From: an uncultured Paracoccaceae bacterium
GTDB taxonomy: Bacteria > Pseudomonadota > Alphaproteobacteria > Rhodobacterales > Rhodobacteraceae
Length of the DNA: 41,162 nt
Direction: 5' to 3'
NCBI GenBank assembly: GCA_937995865.1
Contig: CALKJA010000040.1
Coordinates: 1-41,162 of the forward strand
Shown here: one piece after another, positions 1 through 8,446 of the stretch
Numbering within the stretch: the first letter of the stretch is position 1
Layout of the letters: every line of letters starts with the position of its first letter
Program-made: the position numbers and the translations under genes
The notes under the pieces: generated by a model
Databases searched by the model: none
What the model was told of the DNA's origin: nothing
Seen by the model: the letters and a program-made list of their open reading frames with translations, nothing else

Positions 1-909
1 GGAAACACGCTCACAATTGATAATCCGAATTGGACCGCGATCAATATCACGGACAATGACCTCAATTTCCAAGATAGCGACGGTTCGCAACAGCTGGACG
101 GCGCACAAGAAATCGACGGTACAACCTATTCCAGTGGCCGGGTCGTAGAGGCAGAGTATAGCTTTGTCGTTGGATATGGTGGAAATACTTGGACGTTGAT
201 AGGCTTTAACGTTCGCGAAGCCGGAGCCCCGAACCCCTTTGGCACAGTTGAGGGGATCGCCGTCATCGGCGGTCCGGGGGATTTTCCGCCTCCAAATGTG
301 CCGCTTAACATTATTTCAAATCAAGAAGGCCCAAATTTCGCAGCTGCGGACTATGCAACCCCAATCTGCTTCGATGCGGACTGTCCGATCCTAACGCCTA
401 TGGGGTATCGCGCTGTCCAGGATTTGCGCGCAGGTGACTATGTGGAAACGGCGGACCACGGCCCGCAAGCTTTGCTTTGGGTTGGTGCGCGGCGTGCGTT
501 TGGGGTTGGAGCGTTTGCGCCAGTTGAGATTGAAGCAGGCGCTCTTGGAAATGATCGGACAATCCGTCTGTCCCAGCAGCATCGCGTGCTAATCAGCGAT
601 CCGCGGGCGGCGTTATATTTCGAAACCCCTGATGTGTTCGTGCCGGCAAAATCGCTTGTTGGCCGGCCCGGTATACGCCTGTTGACTGGGGTTCAGGTGC
701 ATTATCATCACCTACTATGCGGTGCGCACGAGGTTTTAGACTGCGCGGGGCTTGGCGCTGAGAGCTTTCTACCTGATGCCCAAGGGCTGAGCCTTGTTTC
801 TGATCAGGACAAGCGCACAATGGCAGCGACCTGCCCGGATTTGATGCGCATGAAAGCAGCGCGCCAGGCGTTACGTTTCTATGAAGCGCAGACGTTGCTG
901 GCGGCCTGA
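1..909 (+). CDS. Hint-domain (Hedgehog/intein-type) protein, 5' truncated
   Basis: The reading frame is open from the first base to the TGA at 907-909, so the true start lies outside the window. About 302 residues are visible. The N-terminal ~120 residues are acidic and rich in Asn, Gly and Thr, as in the secreted carrier parts of these proteins. A Hint_2-type domain follows: a CFDADCPILTPMG segment with the candidate nucleophilic Cys, then RAVQDLRAGDYVETADHGPQ, a QQHRVLI histidine motif and a YHHLLCGAHEVL block. Roseobacter genomes often carry such proteins, thought to self-process or to be exported through type I secretion; the substrate is unknown. A second Cys close to the nucleophile is a slight oddity. 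Confidence 0.85.
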   Translation, partial: GNTLTIDNPNWTAINITDNDLNFQDSDGSQQLDGAQEIDGTTYSSGRVVEAEYSFVVGYGGNTWTLIGFNVREAGAPNPFGTVEGIAVIGGPGDFPPPNVPLNIISNQEGPNFAAADYATPICFDADCPILTPMGYRAVQDLRAGDYVETADHGPQALLWVGARRAFGVGAFAPVEIEAGALGNDRTIRLSQQHRVLISDPRAALYFETPDVFVPAKSLVGRPGIRLLTGVQVHYHHLLCGAHEVLDCAGLGAESFLPDAQGLSLVSDQDKRTMAATCPDLMRMKAARQALRFYEAQTLLAA

Positions 910-913
910 CGGT

Positions 914-1705
914 TTAGCTATCCGGCACCATGAAAGTCAAATTGGCCCACATTGAGTGCCACGCAACATCACCCTTGCGCTCTTCTAGCACCACAGCGTC
1001 AAGCATATGTGCTTTGCCCGGCTCTACTGCGATCATCGCGATGCCCTCGGCATTGGTGCGAAATAGGGTCACAATTGCGTCTTCATCCCCGGACTTGGTG
1101 AATAGCTCAACTTGCGCGTTTGGGCGAGGTTCACCATAGAGCGTGACCAGAACGGGCAAACCATCGGACACGTCATCCGTATAAGGGTTGGCCAGCGCAA
1201 TGATTTCCGTATCGAGCCCAATCGCCCGATCAGAGCCTTCACCATCGCCAACTGCGATCAACGATTTGGCATAGCGTCGGTAGGTCTCAACAAAACCCTC
1301 ATTTGGAAGCCCGCGTTCAGCGTGGCGCTCAAGTGCTCCAGTGAATGCTTTGTGTTCGACGAAGTTCACGAACTTCTCCCACTCCCGATATGTCAGGCGG
1401 CTATCTGTTGTTTCATGCACAACCACGGCCAGCCCTTCTCCAACGACAGAGCGTTGCAAAGCGGGGCGGTCACCCAGCGTGGCATCAGCTTCAAAAGTTG
1501 CAGCCCCAAGAACCACCTCGAACCGTTCTGTAGATCGTGTAAAATAAGAGTAGGCATTGCCCTCGAAATCTTGGCCCACTCTGATATTTGAATTAAGAGG
1601 GGCGTCTATGGCGACGGAATAAGTTTCCGGGGCGATCCAAAATTCGTGGGCTGTGGCCGGTGAGACCAACCCCAAAGCAAAAGGAATGAGAAAACAGATG
1701 CGCAT
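914..1705 (-). CDS. DUF4198-type periplasmic protein
   Basis: This is a 263-residue protein with a clear signal peptide, MRICFLIPFALGLVSPATA, and cleavage expected before HEFWIAP. The start at 1705 is chosen because GGAG lies 5 nt upstream and the signal peptide begins there. The mature part resembles DUF4198 proteins, which start with a conserved HEFW(I/L) block and end in an Ig-like region (PVLVTLYGEPRPNAQVELF, then TNAEGIAMIAVEPG). Members often sit near metal-uptake genes, and the neighbour here is a HupE/UreJ-type membrane protein, so a metal-handling role in the periplasm is a reasonable inference. Its 5' end overlaps or abuts that of the divergent neighbour, which is unusual. Confidence 0.75.
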   Translation of the reverse strand: MRICFLIPFALGLVSPATAHEFWIAPETYSVAIDAPLNSNIRVGQDFEGNAYSYFTRSTERFEVVLGAATFEADATLGDRPALQRSVVGEGLAVVVHETTDSRLTYREWEKFVNFVEHKAFTGALERHAERGLPNEGFVETYRRYAKSLIAVGDGEGSDRAIGLDTEIIALANPYTDDVSDGLPVLVTLYGEPRPNAQVELFTKSGDEDAIVTLFRTNAEGIAMIAVEPGKAHMLDAVVLEERKGDVAWHSMWANLTFMVPDS

Positions 1706-2900
1706 GCGTGCTCCAATATTCGGTGTTTCTACGGTCATAAAATTGATCATGGTGTCAATGGCTGTTCTGTTCACCTTTGGGTGGGCTGGTCAGGCGAAAG
1801 CCCACGAAACACAACCTGCCATCGCAACCGTTAATGTAACAGCCGAGGCTGTAGGCATTACGCTGCGCCTGAATGCAGAAACGATGCTCTCTGGTGTAGA
1901 TGCAAGTTTGTATTCCGATACCAATGACGCGCCCGAGGCCGCAGAATATGATCGGCTGCGGGGCTTGAGCGATGATGCCTTGCGCGCGGAGTTCGAAGCC
2001 GCATGGCCTGAGCTTTCCCAAGGGTTTACTTTGCGCAACACAGGCCCGCTTTCGCTGGTGAATGTAGAAGTTGCTCCGCAGAGCACTCTTGAGCTGTCCC
2101 GCGAAACGACGCTGACCCTTTCGGCGGTGCCCGAAGAGGGTGCAGAAGGTGTGAACTTCGGCTGGAATCGCACCTATGGCACTTTGATTGTCCGTCAGGA
2201 GCGCGGCGAAGACACATATGCAGCCATGCTCCAAGACGGGGAAACTTCGGATCTTTTGCCGGTGACCGGCTTGATCGAAGAAAGCATGGGCGAAACCTTC
2301 CTGCGCTTCTTGATCGAAGGGTTCGAACATATCATCCCAAAAGGGCTGGACCACATTCTGTTTGTGCTTGGCCTGTTCTTTTTTGCCCTGCATTGGAAGC
2401 CCCTGCTCACGCAGGTCACTGCGTTTACGCTAGCGCATACGGTGACGCTGGCATTGGCGACTTTGGGTTATATCACGATCCCAGATGAATGGATGTGGCT
2501 GGTTGAGGCGCTAATCGCCCTATCCATCACCTATGTTGCGATCGAGAATATTCTACGGCCAACGATGGGCTGGTGGCGCCCTGCTGTTGTGTTTGGATTC
2601 GGTCTTCTGCACGGGCTTGGCTTCGCGTCTGTCCTTGGCGATCTTGGGTTGTCTCAGGGGATGTTTGTCATATCTCTGATCGCGTTCAACGTTGGGGTCG
2701 AAGTTGGGCAGCTGGCCGTGATCCTTGGCATGTTCATCTTGATTATGATCGGTTTGGGTGCTGCACATATCGGCCGCTTGGATGCCGAAGAGGCAATGGT
2801 GCGCGAAGGTAAGGTCATGTACCGTGCGGTTTCGATCGTGGGCTCGCTCATGATCGGCATCGTCGGTGCTTATTGGTTTATCGAACGTGCATTTTTGTAA
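1698..2900 (+). CDS. HupE/UreJ-family membrane protein
   Basis: The protein has about 400 residues: a signal peptide ending WAGQAKA before HETQP, a periplasmic domain of about 180 residues, then a C-terminal membrane domain. The membrane domain carries HupE/UreJ_2 signatures: EHIIPKGLDHILFVLGLF, FTLAHTVTLALATLG, FGLLHGLGFAS and FNVGVEVGQ. Related HupE and UreJ proteins are nickel permeases or accessory proteins for hydrogenase and urease, but no such enzyme is encoded here, so metal transport is inference only. The start is uncertain. The ATG at 1698 has AAGGA 12 nt upstream and gives a positively charged signal peptide. ATGs at 1749 and 1758 would clear the divergent gene but lack a charged N-region. 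Confidence 0.82.
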   Translation: MRMRAPIFGVSTVIKLIMVSMAVLFTFGWAGQAKAHETQPAIATVNVTAEAVGITLRLNAETMLSGVDASLYSDTNDAPEAAEYDRLRGLSDDALRAEFEAAWPELSQGFTLRNTGPLSLVNVEVAPQSTLELSRETTLTLSAVPEEGAEGVNFGWNRTYGTLIVRQERGEDTYAAMLQDGETSDLLPVTGLIEESMGETFLRFLIEGFEHIIPKGLDHILFVLGLFFFALHWKPLLTQVTAFTLAHTVTLALATLGYITIPDEWMWLVEALIALSITYVAIENILRPTMGWWRPAVVFGFGLLHGLGFASVLGDLGLSQGMFVISLIAFNVGVEVGQLAVILGMFILIMIGLGAAHIGRLDAEEAMVREGKVMYRAVSIVGSLMIGIVGAYWFIERAFL

Positions 2901-2924
2901 CTTTCTGCAAGGCGCAGTGCCGAT

Positions 2925-3845
2925 ATGCTAAGACTTGAAGGGGCGGCCCGCGGGGCCGTCCTTATTTCCTTGGCGATGTTGGTCTTTACGGTCATGTCCG
3001 GGATGATCAAGGCCGCTGATGTGCCTGCTGGTCAGGCAGTGTTCTTTCGCGCGTTCTTTGCGCTTCCCGTTATCATTGGCTGGTTGTGGGTTTCCGGACA
3101 CTTGCATGACGGGCTCAAGACGGTCCGTTGGCAGAGTCATGCGTTACGCGGGCTGGTTGGAACCTCAGCAATGGGGCTTGGCTTTGCGGGCTTGCTCTAT
3201 TTGCCACTGCCCGAAGTCACTGCCATCCGCTTTGCGACGCCGATCATCCTTGTTGTGCTGGCCGCACTTATGCTGGGAGAGCGGTTCCGCTTCTTCCGCC
3301 TTGGGGCAGTTCTGCTTGGGCTTGCTGGGGTTTTGGTCATCATCTGGCCGCTGTTGGGCAGCGGGCTGGGCGATGCCGCATCGCTTGGTGCGATCCTAAC
3401 ACTGGGTTCTGCGGCGTTGGCGGCTTTGGCACAGGTCTTTGTTAAAGGCATGGCAGGCCGGGAAAGCACGTCTGCAATCGTGTTTTACTTCTCCGTTACG
3501 GCGGCGATTTTGGGGCTATGCACGCTGCCCTTTGGCTGGGTCTGGCCCACGCCGGCGCAAACAGCATTTCTAATTGGTTCGGGTCTTATCGGTGGTATCG
3601 GCCAGATTTTCCTGACCTCCAGCTACCGGTTTGCTGATGCTGGCGCACTTGCGCCGTTCACCTATTCCGCGATGGTCTGGTCGTTGATTATCGGGTGGCT
3701 CTGGTTTGGAGATTCGCCCACTGGCCTAATGCTCTTGGGGTCAACCATCGTCATCGCAGCCGGAGCCCTTATCGTCTGGCGCGAGCGTGCGCTGGGCAAG
3801 GATGAAACAGCCAGACGCAAAGTGCGGGCGAAGGGGTTACAGTAA
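2925..3845 (+). CDS. EamA/DMT-superfamily transporter
   Basis: A 306-residue membrane protein with about ten hydrophobic segments arranged as two EamA repeats. The first covers roughly residues 10-145 (ending GVLVIIWPLLG) and the second residues 150-290 (ending STIVIAAGALIVWRER). Typical DMT features are the FFRAFFALPVI segment after helix 1, PLPEVTAIRFATPI and LLGLAGVLVI. Length matches the family, about 300. The substrate cannot be predicted; family members export amino acids or other metabolites. It starts 24 nt after the HupE/UreJ-type gene and may be cotranscribed. A hairpin at its stop codon separates it from ilvE on the other strand. Confidence 0.88.
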   Translation: MLRLEGAARGAVLISLAMLVFTVMSGMIKAADVPAGQAVFFRAFFALPVIIGWLWVSGHLHDGLKTVRWQSHALRGLVGTSAMGLGFAGLLYLPLPEVTAIRFATPIILVVLAALMLGERFRFFRLGAVLLGLAGVLVIIWPLLGSGLGDAASLGAILTLGSAALAALAQVFVKGMAGRESTSAIVFYFSVTAAILGLCTLPFGWVWPTPAQTAFLIGSGLIGGIGQIFLTSSYRFADAGALAPFTYSAMVWSLIIGWLWFGDSPTGLMLLGSTIVIAAGALIVWRERALGKDETARRKVRAKGLQ

Positions 3846-3855
3846 CCCCTCCGCC
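3827..3855. terminator. Hairpin between convergent EamA gene and ilvE
   Basis: The arms GGCGAAGGGGTTA and TAACCCCTCCGCC pair over 13 positions with one A-C mismatch and a CAG loop. The hairpin covers the stop codon of the EamA gene and ends 9 nt before the ilvE stop. The following TTAGTTGCTTT is only mildly T-rich, so it is a plausible bidirectional terminator rather than a textbook one. Confidence 0.5.
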
Positions 3856-3864
3856 TTAGTTGCT

Positions 3865-4731
3865 TTAGGCGCGCACCAGTTTCTCATAGTCTTCAGCGAT
3901 GTCCCGGCACAGGGCCCCGACTTCGAAGTTGTAGTCAGCAATCTGACCAACAGGTGTCACTTCCGCCGCAGTCCCGGTGAGCCAGCATTGCTCAAAACTC
4001 TCCAATTCCTCCGGCATGATCACACGCTCATGCACTTTGATTTGTTTGTCCTTAAGGCGCCCGATCACCGTCTGGCGAGTCAGTCCGTTCAGGAAGACGT
4101 CTGCCTCTGGCGTGTGAACCTCGCCATCCTTCACAAAGAAGATGTTCGCGCCTGTGCATTCCGCCACGTACCCACGGTAATCCATGAACAACGCGTCAGA
4201 AAAACCCTTGGCCTCGGCGGCGTGTTTGGATGTGGTGCAGATCATATAAAGACCAGCCGCTTTGGCGTGCACTGGGATCGTTTCAGGCGATGGGCGCTTC
4301 CATTTGGCGATATCGATCTTAGCGCCTTTGTATTTGGCATCGCCATAGTAGCTGCCCCATTCCCACGCGGCGATGGCAAGATGCACAGGGTTACGGGCGG
4401 ATGAGACACCCATGTCTTCGCCTGCACCACGCCACGCAACCGCGCGCACGTAGGCATCGGTCAAGCCGTTCTCCGTGAGAACCCGTTGCTTGGCGGCCTC
4501 GATCTCATCAACTGTGTACGGGATTTCGATATCCAATTCACCGGCCGAAAAGTGAAGCCGTTCGGAGTGTTTGCGTGACAAAAAGATCTTACCGTTATAG
4601 GCGCGCTCACCCTCAAACACAGAAGAGGCATAGTGCATGGCATGGCTCAGGATATGGATATTCGCATTACGCCAGTCGACCATTTGGCCGTCCATCCAGA
4701 TTTTGCCGTCTTTGTTATCATATCCTGCCAT
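3865..4731 (-). CDS. ilvE: Branched-chain amino acid aminotransferase
   Basis: A 288-residue class IV PLP aminotransferase that interconverts Leu, Ile and Val with their 2-oxo acids. Fold signatures are MHYASSVFEGERAYNGKIF near residues 32-50, the probable PLP lysine K157 in PVHAKAAGLY, and DYRGYVAECTGANIFF followed by PEADVFLNGLTRQTVI for the phosphate-binding region. The start at 4731 is decided by a strong AGGAGG 6 nt upstream; a longer frame continues to 4950 but runs into the divergent petP gene. The intergenic region of about 150 bp is shared with petP and carries a tandem TTTCACAA repeat. Confidence 0.93.
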   Translation of the reverse strand: MAGYDNKDGKIWMDGQMVDWRNANIHILSHAMHYASSVFEGERAYNGKIFLSRKHSERLHFSAGELDIEIPYTVDEIEAAKQRVLTENGLTDAYVRAVAWRGAGEDMGVSSARNPVHLAIAAWEWGSYYGDAKYKGAKIDIAKWKRPSPETIPVHAKAAGLYMICTTSKHAAEAKGFSDALFMDYRGYVAECTGANIFFVKDGEVHTPEADVFLNGLTRQTVIGRLKDKQIKVHERVIMPEELESFEQCWLTGTAAEVTPVGQIADYNFEVGALCRDIAEDYEKLVRA

Positions 4732-4750
4732 CGTCGCCTCCTGCGATTGA

Positions 4751-4770
4751 ATTTCACAATATTTCACAAC
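4751..4770. promoter_or_regulatory. 10-bp tandem direct repeat in ilvE/petP intergenic region
   Basis: The units ATTTCACAAT and ATTTCACAAC are consecutive and differ at one position, giving a one-helical-turn direct repeat. Read on the minus strand it is TTGTGAAAT twice, 20-40 nt upstream of the ilvE start. A further ATTGTGA occurs at 4852-4858 close to petP. OmpR-family response regulators typically bind direct repeats spaced 10-11 bp, and one (petR) is encoded next door. A role as a PetR or other regulator site is inference. Confidence 0.4.
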
Positions 4771-4885
4771 TAGGTCCGCTTCGGACACAATGTTGCGCAA
4801 AAATCGAGAATCGCTACCAATACTGCCTTGGAATGTCAATAAGGCTGACGTATTGTGACCAAAGACTAAGCAAAGGACAAACCCA

Positions 4886-5389
4886 GTGGACGAACGGGTT
4901 GGGGGCGAAAGCCTTCTGTTTTTGACAGATGAACAGCTGCGTAAAGGCATCGAAGCGATGTTCTTTGCCTATCGGGGGTTCACGTCGGACCCGGATCGGA
5001 TCCTCTCGGAAAAAGGGTATGGTCGTGCGCATCACCGTGCCCTGCATTTCATCCATAGATCCCCCAAAACAACGGTAAACAACCTGCTCAGCATTTTGGG
5101 CGTGACCAAGCAATCGCTTAATCGTGTGTTGCGTTCATTGATCGAAGATGGGCTTGTTGAAAGCCAAATAGGCAAGCGTGACAAGCGCGAGCGGCACTTG
5201 GTTCTGACCGAAGCGGGCGCGGCTCTTGAGCAACATCTCAGCACAGCCCAGCGCGTGCGGATGCGTGAGGCATATAAGGCGGCGGGCCCAGAGGCCGTGC
5301 ACGGCTTTCGACAAGTGCTTGAGGCAATGATGGACCGCGACATGCGAAGACACTACCAACGGCTGACAGATGACAGCGGGGGAACATAA
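4886..5389 (+). CDS. petP: MarR-family transcriptional regulator, PetP-like
   Basis: A 167-residue winged-helix regulator. The DNA-binding part spans roughly residues 60-115, with TVNNLLSILGVTKQSLNRVL as helix-turn-helix, then EDGLVESQIGKRDKRERHL as wing and LTEAGAALEQH leading into the dimer helix. It begins with GTG, supported by AAAGGA 8 nt upstream. Its stop overlaps the petR start by one base (TAATG), so the two are probably translationally coupled. A MarR plus OmpR-type regulator pair of this layout matches petP-petR of Rhodobacter capsulatus, where petR lies upstream of the bc1 genes and is needed for growth. The name is assigned by architecture and context. Confidence 0.8.
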   Translation: MDERVGGESLLFLTDEQLRKGIEAMFFAYRGFTSDPDRILSEKGYGRAHHRALHFIHRSPKTTVNNLLSILGVTKQSLNRVLRSLIEDGLVESQIGKRDKRERHLVLTEAGAALEQHLSTAQRVRMREAYKAAGPEAVHGFRQVLEAMMDRDMRRHYQRLTDDSGGT

Positions 5390-6087
5390 TGGAACTCGAT
5401 CCGCATCTTCTGATCGTTGATGATGATGAACGCATCCGCAAACTGCTTCAGAAATATCTGATGCGGCACGGGTTTTTGGTGAGCGCCGCCCGAGATGCCG
5501 CACATGCGCGCCGGGTGCTCTCCGGACTCGATTTCGATTTGATCGTTTTGGACGTCATGATGCCCGGAGAAGATGGCGTTGCCTTGACCAAGAGCCTGCG
5601 CGAAGAGCGGCAGACGCCAATCCTTTTGCTGACTGCGGCGTCCGAAACGGATGATCGGATTGCCGGGCTAAAGGCTGGTGCGGATGACTATCTGGCCAAG
5701 CCGTTTGAACCCCAAGAGCTATTGCTGAGGATCAACGCGATCCTGCGGCGCGTCCCGCAAGACGAGCAAGCCGCGGTCATTCCAAAAGTATTGCATCTTG
5801 GCACCCTACGCTATGATGTCGACAAGTCTGAGATGTGGCAGGGCGACGCGCGGGTGCGGCTGACCTCGACCGAAGTGCAATTGATGCGGATCTTTTCGAA
5901 ACGGGCGGGTGAACCGATCAGCCGCAGTGAGCTGGTCGAAGAATTGGGCCGCGATGGCGGGCAATCTCAAGAGCGCGCCGTTGACGTCCAAATCACACGG
6001 CTGCGCCGGAAGGTTGAAGCCGACCCCAAGCAACCCCGTTATCTTCAAACGGTGCGCGGCGCAGGCTATATGCTTCAGCCTGACTAA
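5389..6087 (+). CDS. petR: OmpR-family response regulator, PetR-like
   Basis: A 232-residue two-domain response regulator. The receiver (about 5-120) has the acidic cluster VDDDE, phospho-acceptor D55 in LDVMMPGEDG, T82 in LLLTAASE and K104 in AKPF. The C-terminal OmpR/PhoB winged helix (about 135-230) has RLTSTEVQLMRIF, the recognition-helix region QERAVDVQITRLRRKVE and the closing TVRGAGYML. No histidine kinase is encoded nearby, so the phosphodonor is unknown. It follows petP with a one-base overlap. In R. capsulatus petR is linked to the bc1 genes; here petABC lies about 29 kb away in the same window. A composite repeat begins 18 nt after the stop. Confidence 0.85.
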   Translation: MELDPHLLIVDDDERIRKLLQKYLMRHGFLVSAARDAAHARRVLSGLDFDLIVLDVMMPGEDGVALTKSLREERQTPILLLTAASETDDRIAGLKAGADDYLAKPFEPQELLLRINAILRRVPQDEQAAVIPKVLHLGTLRYDVDKSEMWQGDARVRLTSTEVQLMRIFSKRAGEPISRSELVEELGRDGGQSQERAVDVQITRLRRKVEADPKQPRYLQTVRGAGYMLQPD

Positions 6088-6103
6088 CGCACCTGTTTGA
6101 ACG

Positions 6104-6276
6104 CGGGGCCCGCCCGCCTCCCTCTTCGGCAGCGGTGCTGCCTGTGACAAAAGGGGGCGCCGCTACGCGGCGAAGACCCTCCGGGCGGGAGTATTTACAG
6201 ACATAAGAAAGAGATGCGGCTAGTTCCTTTCTTTTGTCCTCCAATACTCCGGGGAGCACGAGGGGCTGGCCCCTCG
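6104..6276. repeat. Intergenic structured repeat, copy A
   Basis: This copy fills most of the petR to deacetylase gap. It opens with an 18-base string (6106-6123) also found in copy C, then a GCGCCGC/GCGGCG hairpin. A module follows: left frame CTCCGGGCGGGAGTATTT (6179-6196), a variable stem GACATAAGAAAG (6200-6211) pairing with 6227-6238 at 11 of 12 positions, right frame AATACTCCGGGGAG, and the palindrome CGAGGGGC-TG-GCCCCTCG (6259-6276). Copies B and C share the frames and the final palindrome but have unrelated stem sequences. It may act as a terminator for petPR. Confidence 0.75.
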
Positions 6277-6340
6277 TTCCGGCCCTTGCAGCCTGCGCCG
6301 AACGGTTGCACCAAGGGGTTGAGCATCAACGGAGTTCTCC

Positions 6341-7270
6341 ATGGCCACCGCACTAATCACACATAAGGATTGTCTGGGACATGTCACACCGCCGGGGCAT
6401 CCTGAGCAGGTTGCGCGGTTGGACGCTGTTCTTGGTGCGTTAGAGGGGATTGATTTGATCCGCGTTTCCGCACCTTTTGCCGCGGAGGACGATCTCTTGC
6501 GCGCACATCCTGCAGCCCATGTTGCCGAGATACGCGCGCGGGCGCCCGAAAGTGGTTGGGTCTCGTTGGACGCTGATACCCACATGGCGCCCGGCACTTT
6601 GGCAGCGGCGCTGCGTGCCGCTGGCGGGGCAATTAAGGCTGTTGATATCGTACTTAGCGGTGAGGCTCAAAACGCATTTGTTGCAACACGCCCACCCGGA
6701 CACCACGCGGAGCGAGAGGTGGCAATGGGGTTTTGCTTTTTCGGCAATATCGCCATCGCGGCCAAGCATGCGTTAGAGCATCATGGTTTATCACGCGTGG
6801 CGATCGTTGATTTCGATGTGCATCATGGCAACGGTACACAGGACTTGGTTGAAGATGACGGGCGGATCTTTTTCGCATCCACCCATCAGATGCCACTTTA
6901 CCCGGGGACCGGATACGCATCCGAAACTGGCGCCTATGACAATGTGCTGAATATCCCGCTCGCGGATGGCGCAGGCAGCGATACGTTTCGAGACGTGATG
7001 ACAAACCATGTTCTGCCCGCTGTGGCCGCGCATAAACCTGAGCTTCTGCTGATTTCCGCAGGGTTTGATGCACATACGCGTGATCCACTGGCGGGAATGC
7101 TTTTAGAGGATGAAGATTTTGCTTGGGCCACAGAGCAACTTTGCGATTTGGCCGCCGAACACTGCGGTAGCAAGGTGGTGTCCTGTCTTGAAGGCGGTTA
7201 TGACCTTGGGGCGTTGGCATCGGCATCCGCCGCCCATGTGCGCGTATTGAAGGAGAGAGGCGATGGCTAA
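6341..7270 (+). CDS. Histone deacetylase-family (HDAC/AcuC-like) amidohydrolase
   Basis: A 309-residue zinc-dependent deacetylase of the arginase/HDAC fold. Motifs in order are GHPEQVARL near residue 18, RPPGHHAE (the tandem histidines of the charge relay), GFCFFGNIAIAA, the zinc-binding DFDVHHGNGT, HQMPLYPGTG, and ISAGFDAHTRDPLAG with another metal-ligand Asp. Bacterial members deacetylate polyamines, small acetylated molecules or acetyl-lysine; the substrate is not predictable here. ACGGAG precedes the start. The end overlaps the xseB start by 8 nt, which puts it in an operon with xseB, ispA and dxs. Confidence 0.9.
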   Translation: MATALITHKDCLGHVTPPGHPEQVARLDAVLGALEGIDLIRVSAPFAAEDDLLRAHPAAHVAEIRARAPESGWVSLDADTHMAPGTLAAALRAAGGAIKAVDIVLSGEAQNAFVATRPPGHHAEREVAMGFCFFGNIAIAAKHALEHHGLSRVAIVDFDVHHGNGTQDLVEDDGRIFFASTHQMPLYPGTGYASETGAYDNVLNIPLADGAGSDTFRDVMTNHVLPAVAAHKPELLLISAGFDAHTRDPLAGMLLEDEDFAWATEQLCDLAAEHCGSKVVSCLEGGYDLGALASASAAHVRVLKERGDG

Positions 7271-7502
7271 CCCCGTGGAAGAGATGACATTCGAGGCCGC
7301 AATGGCTGAGCTTGAACAAGTTGTCAGCAGTCTTGAGCGTGGGGATGTCGCGCTTGAGGAAAGCATCGCCCTTTACGAGCGTGGCGCAGCACTCAAAGCC
7401 CATTGCGAGGCCAAGCTTAAAGCCGCGGAGGAGAAGGTCGCTGCGATCACCCTTGACGGGGCCGGGCAACCCACCGGCACGAAGCCTGCTGAGGGGCTCT
7501 AG
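7263..7502 (+). CDS. xseB: Exodeoxyribonuclease VII small subunit
   Basis: A 79-residue protein matching XseB: MTFEAAMAELEQVVSSLERGD, then ALEESIALYERGAALKAHCEAKLKAAEEKV, a predicted helical pair. It partners with XseA (not in the window) to degrade single-stranded DNA to oligonucleotides. The start overlaps the deacetylase stop (ATGGCTAA), and the next gene ispA starts one base after its stop, so the three are probably translationally coupled. An xseB-ispA-dxs order is common in proteobacteria. Confidence 0.93.
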   Translation: MANPVEEMTFEAAMAELEQVVSSLERGDVALEESIALYERGAALKAHCEAKLKAAEEKVAAITLDGAGQPTGTKPAEGL

Positions 7503-7503
7503 C

Positions 7504-8409
7504 ATGGAGAGTCTGCCCCTTCTGGGTGCGGACCCAAACGCAAGACCGTTTTCAGAGGCGTTAGAGCATGCGCAGCGCCATGTCTCGCTCGCCTTGGGCC
7601 CGGCGATCGGCGTGGCGCAAGATCTGCCAGTGGTCGATGCCATGCACTATGCCGTCGAAGGCGGGAAATGCTTGCGTGGGTTCTTGGTGTTAGAGAGCGC
7701 GAGATTGCATGGCATTGATCCAGAGATGGCGCGCAATGCGGCAGCAGCAATTGAAGCGATGCATGCGTATAGCCTTGTCCATGACGATTTGCCCTGCATG
7801 GATGATGATGATTTGCGCCGGGGCCAACTGACTGTTCACAAGAAATGGGACGATGCAACGGCGGTGCTTGCCGGTGACGCGCTGCAAACGCTGGAGTTTG
7901 AGTTGATTGCACTCAGCGATTTTGCACCGTCTGCCGTGGTCGAGCTGGTCCGCACTTTGGCCGTGGCGTCCGGAGCACGTGGCATGGTTGGTGGGCAAGC
8001 CAAGGACATACAGGCGGAAACAGCCTTATCCCCTTGGACACTGCGCGAAATTGAAGACATGCAGGCAGGTAAGACCGGTGCGCTTTTGGTTTGGTCCGCC
8101 ACAGCAGGTGCGCGCATAGCCGAGGCCGGGACCGGACCGCTTGAAATTTACGGCGATGCGCTGGGGCTAGCGTTCCAAATCTGGGACGATGTGTTGGACA
8201 TAGAGGGCGATGCAGCTTTGGTCGGCAAGGCCGTCGGCAAGGATGCAGATGCAGGCAAAGCCACCTTTGTGGACCTAATGGGGATGGATTTGGCCAAGAC
8301 CCGCGCGCGCGAATTGATCGCAGAAGCCAAATCAGCGCTGGATGTCTATGGCGATGACGCCACATGTTTGTGTGCCGCCGCCGATTTCGTTATCGACAGG
8401 CAGAAGTAA
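7504..8409 (+). CDS. ispA: Farnesyl/geranyl diphosphate synthase
   Basis: A 301-residue trans-prenyltransferase that condenses isopentenyl diphosphate with allylic diphosphates to give GPP and FPP. The first aspartate-rich motif is DDLPCMD at residues 94-100 followed by DDLRRG, with the bacterial FPPS-type two-residue insertion. The second is DDVLD in [13 protein letters not shown] near residue 226. [13 protein letters not shown] is the substrate-binding segment. The ATG at 7504 is chosen over the longer frame because it follows the xseB stop directly, has GAGGGG upstream, and gives the usual family length. dxs follows 37 nt later, making this an isoprenoid operon. Confidence 0.94.
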   Translation: MESLPLLGADPNARPFSEALEHAQRHVSLALGPAIGVAQDLPVVDAMHYAVEGGKCLRGFLVLESARLHGIDPEMARNAAAAIEAMHAYSLVHDDLPCMDDDDLRRGQLTVHKKWDDATAVLAGDALQTLEFELIALSDFAPSAVVELVRTLAVASGARGMVGGQAKDIQAETALSPWTLREIEDMQAGKTGALLVWSATAGARIAEAGTGPLEIYGDALGLAFQIWDDVLDIEGDAALVGKAVGKDADAGKATFVDLMGMDLAKTRARELIAEAKSALDVYGDDATCLCAAADFVIDRQK

Positions 8410-8446
8410 CGCCGCCCGTTTGTGGCTTGGCCAGGAGGGCCGTGCA

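Noticed and set aside
6654-7643. A 329-codon frame on the minus strand
   Set aside because: Antisense to the HDAC-like gene, xseB and ispA; no domain.
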